64,000 nucleotides of DNA from an uncultured Clostridia bacterium (GTDB lineage: Bacteria; Bacillota; Clostridia; Lachnospirales; CAMVHY01): positions 29,652-93,651 of the forward strand of contig CANEHT010000004.1 of NCBI GenBank assembly GCA_947427385.1. Reading direction: 5' to 3'. A program made the translations under genes and the position numbers. Each line of letters starts with the position of its first letter. The first letter of the stretch is position 1. The notes under the pieces were generated by a model. The model was not told the origin of the DNA. It worked only from the letters and a program-made list of their open reading frames with translations, and made no database searches. This document shows, piece after piece, positions 1 through 10,121 of this stretch.

Positions 1-546
1 AAAAATAATGTGATTATTTATGCTGAAAATAATAAATCGATAAATATTACGAAAGAACATGTTGATTTAATAATTGGTGAAAGTGATTTCTGTGAAGGAA
101 TGAGAGTAAACGCACAAAAAATTTTAGATTTCAGAAATAAACAAGCACAATATGCTCAAAATGTTCAAGCAAAAGAAATTGAAGAAAACAAATCTAATAA
201 AATTTGTGAAGTAATAAAATTATTTTTTGCAACTTTATTTTCACTTGGAAGTAGCGCTAGCATAATTATTGGAGCAATAGCCCTTGCAAGCTTATTGACA
301 TTGCCATTTAGTCCTTTGATTCTTGTTTGCATTGGCGTACCAGTTTTGATAATTGGAGTATATTTTTTTGGTAAATCGGTAAAAAATTTACGAAATTTAA
401 TTTTGATAATGAAGCAACCAAATGTAAAAGAAGAAAATGATGACAACTCTGCCATTTCAAAAGAAAATAATAAAGATGAAAATAATATTTCAAGACCTGA
501 ATTTCAAGAAGAGGAAGAAGATAAAAGCGAAATTGATTTTGAATAA
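1..546 (+). CDS. Unknown protein with paired hydrophobic segments, 5' end cut by the window
   Basis: The reading frame is open to the left edge, so the start is probably outside; a GTG at position 10 is the only early in-window start and has no visible SD. Counting from it, residues 1-60 are charged. Residues about 65-125 form two long hydrophobic segments split by a short turn (around SSASIIIGAIALAS and LILVCIGVPVLIIGVYFF). The tail is acidic and ends in Glu/Asp runs. Paired hydrophobic segments of this type occur in Inc-like and other host-membrane-inserted effectors, but also in ordinary small membrane proteins. I recognise no family. It ends at a bidirectional terminator. Confidence 0.6.
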   Translation, partial: KNNVIIYAENNKSINITKEHVDLIIGESDFCEGMRVNAQKILDFRNKQAQYAQNVQAKEIEENKSNKICEVIKLFFATLFSLGSSASIIIGAIALASLLTLPFSPLILVCIGVPVLIIGVYFFGKSVKNLRNLILIMKQPNVKEENDDNSAISKENNKDENNISRPEFQEEEEDKSEIDFE

Positions 547-553
547 TTAATAG

Positions 554-596
554 AAAAAAAGCTTTTTGATAATAAATTTTATCAAAAAGTTTTTTT
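554..596. terminator. Bidirectional rho-independent terminator
   Basis: An 11-bp stem (ctttttgataa at 562-572 with ttatcaaaaag at 579-589) is flanked by an A-run on the left and a T-run on the right. It can end transcription of both convergent genes. Confidence 0.8.
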
Positions 597-624
597 GTTG
601 GTAGAAATTTTTTAAATTAATTTT

Positions 625-1710
625 TTATATTTCTGGTACATCTGAATTTTCAATATAAATTTGCAGAGATTCAGTAATTTCATCTTCTATTATAGTATCT
701 TTTAAGCCAAATTTTCTGTACAAATAAACTCGAATTTCTTTTACATCATTATCTATTTTAAAATTTCGTGAATAGCTATTAAAATCTTCTTTCTCAACTT
801 TTAAACTATGTTCGCCGTAATTTAATAATATTGGTTCAGAAGCGGAAGATTTTTTATCATCGATATAAACTGTACAATCATCTTCATTTATTTTCAATTT
901 AAGTATTCCGAATTTGAATTGTACGTTTGACAAATCTAATTCAACTTTACTATTGTCATTTATAAAAAAATCTTTATTATATGTTTCGATATTGTCGCCC
1001 GTAATTGAAATATTGTGATGGCCTTCAGGTAATTCCAAAGTTTTTGTATCGTTGAGGAGCATTGGAGATTTTGAATCAACTTTCAAAATTCCACCAATTA
1101 TTTTATCGGCGTTTAAAAAATTTACAGTTCCATAGCCTTTATTAATTTCTATTGCGCAAATATTTTCATCGATACCGCAAATTGTAATAACGCTCAAAGG
1201 ATTTATTTGTCTAATATCGTACAAATTATCTTTATACATTACGAGGACATTTTCACCGAACGAATATTTTTTACCGTCGTAGTAAAGATAATTTGAATTA
1301 TAATCGAATTTAAAATTATTTACGTGGCTTTTTTTCCATGAATTTTTATTTATAGTTAAAGATTTTATTTTAGAATTATCGGAAACGGCGTCAACAATCA
1401 TACCGATGGAAAGTTTTGAGCGTGGTATTGTAAAATTATCTTTATCATAAATTTCGACGTTGTCACTAATTTTTATAAAACTTTCTGTATTCATGTTAAA
1501 AATTTTTATCGAATCGTTGTCAATTTTATTTATAACTGCTGTGAATTTATTTATTGTTGGAAGAGTTGGAGCGGCTTGTTGAGTTTCAGGCGTAGTAGAA
1601 AAAAATTTAAATGCAAAATAAAATGACCCACAAAAAATAAATATTCCAATCCCAAGCGTTATTAAATAAAAAATTATAGGATTACTTTTTTCTCGTTTTT
1701 CTTTTCGCAT
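625..1710 (-). CDS. Membrane-anchored PEGA-domain protein
   Basis: 361 residues. A basic N-terminus is followed by one membrane segment (about residues 10-33) and a large extracytoplasmic part. Two PEGA-type beta repeats lie in the last 150 residues; each has a GILKV/GILKL start and a later GHHNI or GEHSLKVEKEDF turn typical of this fold. PEGA domains are surface or wall-associated modules without known catalysis. I chose the ATG at 1710 because GGTGA lies just upstream. TTG (1722) and GTG (1719) are in frame but lack an SD. The gene stands alone, divergent from rluB. Its precise role is unknown. Confidence 0.75.
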   Translation of the reverse strand: MRKEKREKSNPIIFYLITLGIGIFIFCGSFYFAFKFFSTTPETQQAAPTLPTINKFTAVINKIDNDSIKIFNMNTESFIKISDNVEIYDKDNFTIPRSKLSIGMIVDAVSDNSKIKSLTINKNSWKKSHVNNFKFDYNSNYLYYDGKKYSFGENVLVMYKDNLYDIRQINPLSVITICGIDENICAIEINKGYGTVNFLNADKIIGGILKVDSKSPMLLNDTKTLELPEGHHNISITGDNIETYNKDFFINDNSKVELDLSNVQFKFGILKLKINEDDCTVYIDDKKSSASEPILLNYGEHSLKVEKEDFNSYSRNFKIDNDVKEIRVYLYRKFGLKDTIIEDEITESLQIYIENSDVPEI

Positions 1711-1781
1711 TTTTTTCACCAAAAATTTTTTTTTAATATGTTATTGCAAAAAAAATCCTCAGTCAAGTTTTTACATTTTTA

Positions 1782-1790
1782 TGATATAAT
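1782..1790 (+). promoter_or_regulatory. Extended -10 promoter for rluB
   Basis: TGA-TATAAT (TATAAT at 1785-1790) is an extended -10 element 24 bases before the rluB start. No good -35 is seen. Confidence 0.6.
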
Positions 1791-1813
1791 TTTATTGCAA
1801 AAGGAGATTTTAA

Positions 1814-2521
1814 ATGAGATTGCAAAAATTTTTATCTGCTGCCGGTATCGCTTCACGTAGAAAATCTGAGGAATTAATAAAAAATGGATTGGTAAAAGTT
1901 AATGGCAAAATCGTTACCGAATTAGGAATAAAAATTTCGCCCTACGACAGTATCTTTTATCGTGGCAAACAATTAAAATTGCAAAAACATATTTACATTA
2001 TGCTCAATAAACCTGTGGGATATGTTACAACTTTACACGATGAGTTTAATCGTCCAAATATTTTACAACTTGTAAAAATTCCGCAGCGAATATTTCCAGT
2101 AGGTCGCCTCGATTATAATACTTCGGGGCTTTTATTATTAACAAATGATGGTGAATTGACGTACAAATTAACGCACCCTAAGCATAATATAAATAAGACA
2201 TACGTGGCAAAAATTAAAGGTGAAATTAAAAAAAATGAGTGCAATCAATTTGAAAACGGTTTGATTATCGACGGACGTAAAACTGCTCCGGCACAAATTA
2301 AAATTATTAACTCAAACAAATTTTATTCTGTCGTACAAATAAAAATTCATGAAGGCCGTAATCGTCAAATTAGAAAAATGTGCGCGGCTATCAATCATTC
2401 TGTAATTGAATTGAAACGAACTCACATTGGTAAATTAAAATTGGATATCAATAGTGGTTGTTACAGAATTTTAACGGAAAATGAAATCGATTATCTCAAA
2501 TCTTTAGAAGGTGAGAAATAG
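1814..2521 (+). CDS. rluB: 23S rRNA pseudouridine synthase, RluB/RsuA family
   Basis: 235 residues. An S4 RNA-binding domain (residues 1-60, with LQKFLSAAGIASRRKSEELI) precedes the RsuA-type catalytic domain. The catalytic motif GRLDYNTSGLLLLTNDG is at about residues 98-114 and contains the nucleophilic Asp. The C-terminal EGRNRQIRKMC motif is also present. It converts uridine to pseudouridine in rRNA; large-subunit specificity (RluB) is inferred from general resemblance. SD AAAGGAG lies 7 bases before ATG. The stop codon abuts the ATG of the next gene without spacing, suggesting co-transcription with the symporter. Confidence 0.9.
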   Translation: MRLQKFLSAAGIASRRKSEELIKNGLVKVNGKIVTELGIKISPYDSIFYRGKQLKLQKHIYIMLNKPVGYVTTLHDEFNRPNILQLVKIPQRIFPVGRLDYNTSGLLLLTNDGELTYKLTHPKHNINKTYVAKIKGEIKKNECNQFENGLIIDGRKTAPAQIKIINSNKFYSVVQIKIHEGRNRQIRKMCAAINHSVIELKRTHIGKLKLDINSGCYRILTENEIDYLKSLEGEK

Positions 2522-3760
2522 ATGCGAAAAATTTCGCTGGCAAAAAAAATTTTTATCGCCCTTATACTTGGTTGTGTGTGTGGAATAATTTTTAATCTTG
2601 TGCCAAAAAATTTTGATATTTTACTTGAAATTATAAATTTAATCGGACAAATTTTTACGAATTTAATTAAGTCAATGGTTGTGCCATTAGTTTTTGTAAG
2701 CATCGCACTTGGTATTGCATCGATTGGAGATTTGAAAAAGTTGGGAAGTGTCGGTTCAAAAATTATTGCGTTTTATTTTGGAACGACAGCTTTAGCCGTA
2801 AGTTTCGCAATTTTTTTTGCTAAGCTTATAAATCCCGATACGAGTTTTTATATTAAAAATGTGCCGGAAATTTCGACGGATATTCATGAAAAAATAAGTG
2901 TGTCGAAAATTATTTTGGACATAATTCCGACAAATCCTATTGAAGCTTTGGCGCAGGGAAGTATGTTGCAAATTATTTTTTTTGCGATATTGATAGGGAT
3001 TGGGATAACGCTTGCAAATGAAAAAGGTACGCCGGTAAAAAAATTATTTGAGTCGCTCAACGAAATTAATTTAAAACTTGTAGCAATGATAATGAATTTT
3101 GCACCGATTGGCGTTTTCGCACTGATTACTTATTCTTTCGCAAGCTTTGGATTAGATATTATTCCATCGATTTCAAAATATTTATTTGTAACATATTTGG
3201 CGCTGTTTTTTCACGCAGTTGTTATTTATAATTTAATGCTAAAGATTTGGACGAAGCTTGATATTAAAAAATTTTGGAAGAAATTTTGGCCGGTAGCAGG
3301 TGTAGCTTTTTCGACTTCATCGTCAAATGCAGCATTACCTATTTCAATTGAAGCAGCAGATAAGATGGGAGTCTCACGTGATATTTCATCATTTACATTA
3401 TCGCTTGGCTCGACAATAAATATGAATGGAACTGCAATTATGCACGGAATAACGGTAATTTTTTTGGCGAATGTCTATCATATAGATTTAAGTCTTTCAG
3501 ATTTAATTAAAGTTGTTTTGATGTCGACACTAGCATCTGTTGGAACAGCAGGGGTTCCCGGAGTTGGAATGTTAATGCTCGCAATGGTTTTGGAACTCGC
3601 AAATATTCCTGTTAGTGCAATAGGTTTAGTACTTGGTATCGATAGGATTCTTGATGCGGGCAGGACGGTAGTAAATGTTATGGGAGATTGCGTTTGTACT
3701 CTTATTGTTGCGGTAATGGAAAATGATTTAGATGAAAAAAAATTTAATGCAGATGTATAA
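2522..3760 (+). CDS. Dicarboxylate/amino acid:cation symporter (DAACS family)
   Basis: 412 residues, eight-helix GltPh-like transporter. The re-entrant hairpin motif SSSNAALP is at about residues 264-271, and the helix 7 substrate/cation motif reads NMNGTAI (usually NMDGT). The second hairpin around VGTAGVPGVG is also present. It imports glutamate, aspartate or C4-dicarboxylates with Na+ or H+; the exact substrate cannot be read from sequence. The ATG follows the rluB stop directly. The Asp-to-Asn change in NMDGT is within the variation of the family. Confidence 0.9.
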   Translation: MRKISLAKKIFIALILGCVCGIIFNLVPKNFDILLEIINLIGQIFTNLIKSMVVPLVFVSIALGIASIGDLKKLGSVGSKIIAFYFGTTALAVSFAIFFAKLINPDTSFYIKNVPEISTDIHEKISVSKIILDIIPTNPIEALAQGSMLQIIFFAILIGIGITLANEKGTPVKKLFESLNEINLKLVAMIMNFAPIGVFALITYSFASFGLDIIPSISKYLFVTYLALFFHAVVIYNLMLKIWTKLDIKKFWKKFWPVAGVAFSTSSSNAALPISIEAADKMGVSRDISSFTLSLGSTINMNGTAIMHGITVIFLANVYHIDLSLSDLIKVVLMSTLASVGTAGVPGVGMLMLAMVLELANIPVSAIGLVLGIDRILDAGRTVVNVMGDCVCTLIVAVMENDLDEKKFNADV

Positions 3761-3770
3761 AAAAATTTTT

Positions 3771-3825
3771 GTGCGCAATAATATTTATCGTAGAGATAAA
3801 AATCCTCTATGTTTTTAGTTCGCAC
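3771..3825 (+). other. Structured intergenic segment before the small ORF
   Basis: GTGCG (3771-3775) can pair with CGCAC (3821-3825), enclosing an inner TAGAG/CTCTA hairpin (3791-3809). It directly precedes a strong SD and the 24-codon ORF. It may be a 5' leader structure or an attenuator; no known riboswitch class is recognised. Confidence 0.3.
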
Positions 3826-3853
3826 TTTATTGAGCGAAGGGAGGTTAATTATT

Positions 3854-3928
3854 ATGAACGATAATAAAAATGATAAGTATACTGAAGAAGCAAATTCTTC
3901 TGACAAAAAAAATAAAAATAGTAAATAA
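3854..3928 (+). CDS. Putative 24-residue hydrophilic peptide
   Basis: ATG at 3854 follows an unusually strong SD (AAGGGAGG, 3837-3844, 9-base spacing). The frame runs 24 codons to TAA and a terminator follows within a few bases. The peptide is very polar (Asn, Lys, Glu, Ser) with no hydrophobic segment, starting MNDNKNDKY. The SD-ORF-terminator arrangement is what supports expression. No family is recognised and function is unknown. It could be a leader peptide, a small regulatory peptide or chance. Confidence 0.4.
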   Translation: MNDNKNDKYTEEANSSDKKNKNSK

Positions 3929-3932
3929 TAAA

Positions 3933-3980
3933 AAGGAATGCAAGCTTATGGAGCTAAGTTTGCATTCCTTATTTTTTTTT
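3933..3980 (+). terminator. Rho-independent terminator
   Basis: A long stem (aaggaatgcaa paired with ttgcattcctt, with inner gctta/taag pairs) is followed by a ten-T run. It ends the symporter/small-ORF transcript. Confidence 0.85.
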
Positions 3981-4020
3981 ACATAAATTAAAAATGCAGA
4001 AATATTAATCTCTGCATTTT
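3981..4020 (-). terminator. Likely terminator of the 832-residue protein gene
   Basis: On the minus strand, AAAATGCAGA and TCTGCATTTT form a 10-bp stem followed by a short T-rich stretch. It lies about 40 bases beyond the stop codon. Confidence 0.6.
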
Positions 4021-4061
4021 AAAAATGTTGAGGAAATAATTTCTTTTGAATTTTTTGCTTA

Positions 4062-6560
4062 TTATGCTTTTAATTCTTCTTGAGGATTTAAATTTGGTGA
4101 TTTTTGTTCTTCTGCATTTTGAATTTTTCCATTAAACGAACTTTCTTGATTTTCATTTATGTAATTACTTAAATCTTCTTGTTCATTGCTTACATCATTT
4201 GGACTTACGAGGAGCGTATATCCATTTTTTGATTTCGGATTTATAATTGAATTAATTAATTTTGCTTCATTAACTTTTTTTGAAAATATTCCAGTTATGA
4301 GAGCTCCAATTGCTATTCCAATTGAAGCAATTGTAGCAAAAATTGCTGTATGGCTTGCAATAATTGTTCCTATCATTCCTAATATTGCTGCGCCAATTCC
4401 ACCTGTAGTTAAAGCAATTCCTATTCCTAATATTCCTAGAGTTACACCTGCAATTATTCCAAGTATTTTAGGCCAATATTTCTTTTTTGTAATATTATTA
4501 TCTATGCAAAGTTGAGTTTTTATTTGTGGTGATAATTTTTTGCTGGTTATAAGTTTATTTAAGATTTTATGTTTTATATCTGGATAGCAAGATAATTTTG
4601 CAGTTATTGCAAGTGATAAAATTTTCACTGCATTTTCATCGTTAAGATAAATATTTAATTCACCATTATATACTGCTTTTAAAAATCCATTTCTTTTTTC
4701 GGAAAAATTTTGCCACTTTTCTTGGGTGATTTCATTTATTTTATTTATGATTTCTTCTTGATGTTTAGCACGCCATTTTTCAAAGGGAATATATTGTTCT
4801 TCGATTTCATCAAATGTATTTTCAAATAAATTTTCGAGTTCAGCATTCAATTCTTCATCTGAAGGTAATTTAGGATCAAAATTTTCTATTAAAGTTTTAA
4901 AATCGCTAGGGAGGTATTGAGAAATATCTATTGATTTTGAATCAGGTAAATCATTAAATTTTTTTGTTAATCCACATTGAGTATCATAGTTTGAATTTTC
5001 TTTATATTGTATAAAAGCTTTAATGTCTTCATCTAATTTCATGAATTCCGGATTTTCAATATATTCATCAAAAAATTCATCATTTTCTTTTGCATATTTT
5101 AATGATTCAATTTTTTCTTCTTTGCTTATTGATAAAAGTAGTTGGTTTCCAAAATCAAAACATAAATCATATAAATCGATCAAGTCTGTTTCTTGATCAT
5201 TTGTTAAAGAGTTTGGAAAATTTTCGTCCGGTTTATATAAAAATGTTAATTTTTTTATTTCATTGATGCGCTCTATTGCTTTTTGATTTTTTTCTGATAA
5301 ATTTACTGGATTTTGTATTATATTATTTATATATTTAGAGTGTGCTTCATTGGTATTACTTATATCTGATGGCAATTCAAACCATTTTGTAAGTTTGTAA
5401 AAGTAGAAGATATTTATTTGATATGAATTCAAACTATCAAAAAAGTTTTTGGCTGATTTTGCTACTTTATATTTGATTAATGACGAACGTTGAATTTTTG
5501 AAGGTATACTATTAATAGCTTCTATTTGTTCTTTTGTTAATAGTTTATCGTTTGGCAACTCATCGACTTCATAAAAATCTTTGTAAAATTGAGCATAAAT
5601 TTCTTGAATTAAGCCTAAAAATATAAATTTAAATTGCTTTTCTAATTTAGTTAAATTTTCTTCTGGTGCATGCAATATATATACAACATGATTTTTATCT
5701 GGCAAATTATCGTTTATATTTTCTAGTGTTATTTCAGTTATGTTTTTTTTAGGCGGCCATGACTGAAATGATGTTATAAAAGTTGTAATTATATTAATTT
5801 GAAAATGAATATTATGTAAAATTAAATTTTTTAGATTTATTTGTTTTTCAGTTAGATAAATATCATTTGTGATTAATAGCTGCGCCAATTTAGTTTTTTC
5901 ATCGTTACTTAATCCTGACAAAATGTTAAAGGATAAGCAATATAAAAGAATTTTTTCATTAGGTGGATTTTGAGTTTCAAGTAAATTTCTATCCAAAAAT
6001 GCTGCTGTTTGTAAATTGCTCATAAAACGTCGTCTTTTAAAATTAACTGTTTTAGAACGTATAAAGTCTCCATCACGTAACATATTTTTATTTTTTTTAA
6101 TATTTAATTCAAAATGGAATGAATCACTTGTTAGACCTTGATCATTAATATATGTATATTTTAATAGATTTAAATGTTCACAAATAAAATTTTCATGTTT
6201 TTCAATTAATAGGTTACAAGAATTTTTAAACATAGGATTTTTATCTGTTATATTTGGGAAAATATTTTTTTGACTTAAAAATATTTCTTGCATATCATTA
6301 TAAATATTCGCTGTGCTTGGAACTGTAAAGCTGAAATTTTTATCTAAAGTTTTGTGCATTTCGGTTAAATTGTATCTAGATAATATTCTTAAAAGTTCAA
6401 TGTGAAGATTATTTTGCTTATCGAATATCTTTAATAAATTTGTAGAATTTGAGGCAATCATACATCTAAGTAATGATTCTCTAAGGAATTCCCAATTTTC
6501 TACAGCGTATAAATCTGTTTGTTGTTCGAGGTTATTTAAAATTTGCTGATTTATTTCCAT
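4062..6560 (-). CDS. Unknown 832-residue protein with C-terminal hydrophobic block
   Basis: The first 690 residues are hydrophilic and apparently helical, rich in Asn, Lys, Glu and Leu, with no signal peptide. Residues about 695-765 form a hydrophobic, Gly/Ala/Ile-rich block (for example LGIIAGVTLGILGIGIA and TIASIGIAIGALITGIF) able to make a membrane hairpin or several helices. A charged acidic tail follows. No catalytic motif is recognised. SD GAGGTG lies 6 bases before ATG. The gene is monocistronic, between terminators. The architecture (large soluble head, Gly-rich hydrophobic segment near the C-terminus) resembles pore-forming or host-membrane effectors, but this is inference only. Confidence 0.7.
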   Translation of the reverse strand: MEINQQILNNLEQQTDLYAVENWEFLRESLLRCMIASNSTNLLKIFDKQNNLHIELLRILSRYNLTEMHKTLDKNFSFTVPSTANIYNDMQEIFLSQKNIFPNITDKNPMFKNSCNLLIEKHENFICEHLNLLKYTYINDQGLTSDSFHFELNIKKNKNMLRDGDFIRSKTVNFKRRRFMSNLQTAAFLDRNLLETQNPPNEKILLYCLSFNILSGLSNDEKTKLAQLLITNDIYLTEKQINLKNLILHNIHFQINIITTFITSFQSWPPKKNITEITLENINDNLPDKNHVVYILHAPEENLTKLEKQFKFIFLGLIQEIYAQFYKDFYEVDELPNDKLLTKEQIEAINSIPSKIQRSSLIKYKVAKSAKNFFDSLNSYQINIFYFYKLTKWFELPSDISNTNEAHSKYINNIIQNPVNLSEKNQKAIERINEIKKLTFLYKPDENFPNSLTNDQETDLIDLYDLCFDFGNQLLLSISKEEKIESLKYAKENDEFFDEYIENPEFMKLDEDIKAFIQYKENSNYDTQCGLTKKFNDLPDSKSIDISQYLPSDFKTLIENFDPKLPSDEELNAELENLFENTFDEIEEQYIPFEKWRAKHQEEIINKINEITQEKWQNFSEKRNGFLKAVYNGELNIYLNDENAVKILSLAITAKLSCYPDIKHKILNKLITSKKLSPQIKTQLCIDNNITKKKYWPKILGIIAGVTLGILGIGIALTTGGIGAAILGMIGTIIASHTAIFATIASIGIAIGALITGIFSKKVNEAKLINSIINPKSKNGYTLLVSPNDVSNEQEDLSNYINENQESSFNGKIQNAEEQKSPNLNPQEELKA

Positions 6561-6692
6561 GATATCACCTCGTTTTTTTATTTATAATTTTATTATAACA
6601 TAATTGTTATGAAATAAATTGTAGTTATTATTTTGTACATATCACTTAACTTTATAGATGCAATTTAATTTTGATTTATTAATTTGTTGTAC

Positions 6693-6733
6693 CAAAAAAG
6701 TGGTATCAACTAAAAAGTTTATGCCACTTTTTT
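6693..6733. terminator. Terminator-like hairpin between tuf and the 832-residue protein gene
   Basis: An AAAAAAGTGGTAT / ATGCCACTTTTTT stem with A and T runs on both sides can terminate in either direction. Confidence 0.6.
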
Positions 6734-6745
6734 TATAAATTCTTG

Positions 6746-6779
6746 GCAAAAAAATAAGCAGAGATATTATCTCTGCTTG
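6746..6779 (-). terminator. Terminator of the str operon after tuf
   Basis: On the minus strand, the stem AAGCAGAGA/TCTCTGCTT is followed by a T-run (complement of the A-run at 6748-6754). It lies 14 bases beyond the tuf stop. Confidence 0.8.
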
Positions 6780-6792
6780 CTTGTTAAAAATG

Positions 6793-7986
6793 TTATTGAA
6801 GAATTTTTACTACTGAACCTGCGCCAACAGTTCTTCCACCTTCACGAATAGCAAAACGTAATCCTTCTTGCATAGCAATTGGTGTAATTAATTCAATTGT
6901 CATTTCAACATTGTCGCCAGGCATACACATTTCAGTTCCTTCTGGTAATGTAATAACACCAGTAACGTCAGTGGTTCTGAAATAAAATTGTGGACGATAA
7001 TTATTAAAGAAAGGTTTATGACGTCCACCTTCTTCTTGCGTTAAAACATAAACTTGCGCAACAAACTTTGTGTGTGGAGTAATAGTTCCCGGTTTAGCTA
7101 AAACTTGTCCGCGTTCAATTTCATTACGTTGAACGCCACGAAGTAATAAACCAACGTTATCACCGGCTTCACCTTGGTCAAGCAATTTGTGGAACATTTC
7201 TACGCCTGTTACGACAACTTTACGTTTTTCAGTTGTAAGACCAACGATTTCAACTTCATCCTGAATTTTTACGATACCACGTTCAATTCTACCAGTAGCA
7301 ACTGTTCCACGACCTGTGATTGAAAATACGTCTTCAACTGGCATCAAGAATGAATGTTCTACATCACGCACAGGATCATCGAAATATCCATCGATTGCAT
7401 CCATAAGTTCCATGATTTTGTCGCCCCATGGACCATTTGGATCTTGAAGCGCTTGATATGCAGAACCACGAATAATAGGAATTTCGTCGCCAGGGAATTC
7501 ATATTCGGACAAAAGTTCACGAATTTCCATTTCAACTAAATCCAACAATTCTTCATCGTCAACCATATCACATTTATTCATGAAGACAACAATTTTTGGA
7601 ACACCAACTTGACGTGCGAGCAAAATATGTTCACGAGTTTGAGCCATAGGACCGTCAGTTGCAGCAACAACCAAAATTGCACCATCCATTTGTGCGGCAC
7701 CAGTAATCATATTTTTTACATAGTCTGCATGGCCCGGACAGTCAACGTGTGCGTAGTGACGTTTTTTAGTTTCATATTCAACGTGTGCAGTAGAAATTGT
7801 AATACCTCTTTCACGTTCCTCTGGTGCCTTATCAATATTTTCAAAATCTACGGCTTTGTTAATAGTACTAGGAAATCTTACCGATAAAGTTTTTGTAATT
7901 GCAGCGGTAAGAGTTGTTTTACCATGGTCAACGTGACCAATTGTACCAATATTAACGTGCGGTTTATTTCTTTCAAATGTAGCCAT
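6793..7986 (-). CDS. tuf: Elongation factor Tu
   Basis: 397 residues, full length. It delivers aminoacyl-tRNA to the ribosome as a GTP complex. The G1 motif GHVDHGKT (residues 18-25), DCPGH switch II motif and NKCD guanine-specificity motif are intact, followed by beta-barrel domains 2 and 3. It is the last gene of the minus-strand rpsL-rpsG-fusA-tuf operon, 35 bases after fusA. SD AAGGAGG lies 8 bases before ATG. Confidence 0.99.
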   Translation of the reverse strand: MATFERNKPHVNIGTIGHVDHGKTTLTAAITKTLSVRFPSTINKAVDFENIDKAPEERERGITISTAHVEYETKKRHYAHVDCPGHADYVKNMITGAAQMDGAILVVAATDGPMAQTREHILLARQVGVPKIVVFMNKCDMVDDEELLDLVEMEIRELLSEYEFPGDEIPIIRGSAYQALQDPNGPWGDKIMELMDAIDGYFDDPVRDVEHSFLMPVEDVFSITGRGTVATGRIERGIVKIQDEVEIVGLTTEKRKVVVTGVEMFHKLLDQGEAGDNVGLLLRGVQRNEIERGQVLAKPGTITPHTKFVAQVYVLTQEEGGRHKPFFNNYRPQFYFRTTDVTGVITLPEGTEMCMPGDNVEMTIELITPIAMQEGLRFAIREGGRTVGAGSVVKILQ

Positions 7987-8021
7987 TATAATTCCTCCTT
8001 TAATTTTTCAACATTATAACA

Positions 8022-10106
8022 TTAAGAATGATTTGACACAATTTTATCTTGTACAGTTTTTGGAACAGGTTCGTAATGATCTGTTTCCATTGAATAGACG
8101 CCACGACCTTGAGTTTTTGAACGTAAATCAGTTGAATACCCAAACATTTCAGCCAATGGCACATAACCATGAATAATTTGCGCGCCGTTTCGCAGTTCCA
8201 TTCCTTCAATGCGTCCGCGACGGCTATTTATATCGCCGATTACATCACCCATATATTCTTCCGGAACAGTTACATCAATTTTCATAATTGGTTCGAGCAA
8301 AACTGGGTCGCCTTTCTTCATAGCTTCTTTAAAAGCCATCGAACCAGCAATTTTGAAAGCCATTTCAGAAGAGTCAACATCGTGATAAGAACCATCATAT
8401 AAAACAGCTTTTACGCCAAGCACTGGATATCCGCCAAGTATTCCGCATTGCATAGCTTCTTGAATACCGTTGTCAATGGCTGGAATATATTCTTTAGGGA
8501 TAGCACCGCCGACAATATTATTGACGAATTCGTAAGTTTTATCTTTGTCATTGGCATCCATTGGTTCAAATTTAACTTTACAATGTCCATATTGACCGCG
8601 GCCGCCAGATTGTTTGATATATTTACCTTCGATATCGACAGGCTTTCGGAAAGTTTCTTTGTAAGCAACTTGTGGTTTACCAACATTTGCTTCGACTTTA
8701 AATTCGCGTAACAATCGGTCAACAATAATTTCCAGATGCAACTCACCCATACCAGAGATAATTGTTTGACCAGTTTCAACATTTGTATATGTCTTGAAAG
8801 TTGGATCTTCTTCAGCTAATTTTGAAAGTGCAATAGCCATTTTGTCGCGGCCGTCTTTAGTTTTTGGTTCAATTGCAACCGAGATAACAGGTTCCGGGAA
8901 ATTCATCGATTCCAAAATAACTTCGTCATCTTCGGTACACAAAGTATCGCCGGTTGTAGTAAATTTTAAACCTACGGCAGCGGCGATATCGCCAGCGCAA
9001 ACTTTTGAAATTTCTTCACGATGATTTGCATGCATTTGTAAGATACGACCGATACGTTCTTTTTTCCCTTTTGTAGAATTATAGACGTATGAGCCAGCGT
9101 TCAAAACGCCAGAATAAACGCGGAAGAAAGCAAGTTTTCCGACAAAAGGGTCATTCATAATTTTAAAAGCGAGAGCGGAAAAAGGTTCGTCGTCAGAAGC
9201 ATGGCGTAAAATTTCTGTATTGCCATCAGTTGTTGTTCCTTTTATTGCGGGTACATCGATTGGTGATGGCATATATTCAACTATACCGTCCAATAATTTT
9301 TGCACGCCTTTATTTTTATAAGCCGAACCACAAAAGACTGGAGTTAATTCAGTTGAAATACAAGCTTTACGTAAACACTTTTTTAATTCATCGATAGATG
9401 GTTCCTCACCCGACAAATATTTTTCCATTAATTCTTCATCGGTTTCGGAAATTAATTCAACCATATTTGTATGATATTCTTTTGCTTTATCGAGCATATC
9501 GGCAGGAATTTCTTCAACAGAAATATTTTTGCCTAATTCATCATTATAGATGTAAGCTTTCATTTCCATCAAATCAATTATACCGAGAAATTCATCTTCA
9601 GCGCCAATAGGAAGTTGAACGGGGACAGGAGTTGCACCGAGACGAGTTTTAATCATATTGACAGCATTATAAAAATCTGCGCCCATTATATCCATTTTAT
9701 TGATAAAAGCCATACGCGGAACGTGGTACTTATCAGCTTGACGCCAAACAGTTTCAGATTGTGGTTCAACACCGCCTTTTGCACAAAATACGGCAACGGA
9801 ACCATCTAAGACTCTAAGGGAACGTTCAACTTCAACAGTAAAGTCAACATGACCAGGCGTATCAATAATATTAATAGTATAGTCATTCCAATGAACGGTA
9901 GTAGCGGCGGAAGTAATAGTTATACCGCGTTCTTGTTCCTGCTCCATCCAATCCATAGTTGCGGTACCTTCATGAGTATCGCCAATTTTATAGTTACGGC
10001 CGGTATAGTATAAGATACGTTCAGTCAAAGTAGTTTTACCTGCATCGATATGAGCCATGATTCCGATATTACGTATGCGTTCAAGCGGGAAAACTCTGTC
10101 AGACAA
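8022..10106 (-). CDS. fusA: Elongation factor G
   Basis: 694 residues, the usual length. This GTPase drives translocation on the ribosome. The sequence shows AHIDAGKTT (G1), DTPGHVDF (G3) and NKMD (G4), then domains II-V including the GRGQYGH motif of domain IV. The start is TTG at 10106, preceded by TAAGGAGG at good spacing; no ATG fits the conserved N-terminus ([20 protein letters not shown]). It sits 15 bases after rpsG. Confidence 0.98.
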   Translation of the reverse strand: MSDRVFPLERIRNIGIMAHIDAGKTTLTERILYYTGRNYKIGDTHEGTATMDWMEQEQERGITITSAATTVHWNDYTINIIDTPGHVDFTVEVERSLRVLDGSVAVFCAKGGVEPQSETVWRQADKYHVPRMAFINKMDIMGADFYNAVNMIKTRLGATPVPVQLPIGAEDEFLGIIDLMEMKAYIYNDELGKNISVEEIPADMLDKAKEYHTNMVELISETDEELMEKYLSGEEPSIDELKKCLRKACISTELTPVFCGSAYKNKGVQKLLDGIVEYMPSPIDVPAIKGTTTDGNTEILRHASDDEPFSALAFKIMNDPFVGKLAFFRVYSGVLNAGSYVYNSTKGKKERIGRILQMHANHREEISKVCAGDIAAAVGLKFTTTGDTLCTEDDEVILESMNFPEPVISVAIEPKTKDGRDKMAIALSKLAEEDPTFKTYTNVETGQTIISGMGELHLEIIVDRLLREFKVEANVGKPQVAYKETFRKPVDIEGKYIKQSGGRGQYGHCKVKFEPMDANDKDKTYEFVNNIVGGAIPKEYIPAIDNGIQEAMQCGILGGYPVLGVKAVLYDGSYHDVDSSEMAFKIAGSMAFKEAMKKGDPVLLEPIMKIDVTVPEEYMGDVIGDINSRRGRIEGMELRNGAQIIHGYVPLAEMFGYSTDLRSKTQGRGVYSMETDHYEPVPKTVQDKIVSNHS

Positions 10107-10121
10107 TTTTTTACCTCCTTA

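Noticed and set aside
4186..4515. 109-codon plus-strand frame inside the 832-residue protein gene
   Set aside because: It is the antisense of the hydrophobic Gly/Ile-rich block, whose codons read as hydrophobic residues on both strands; no SD or homology.
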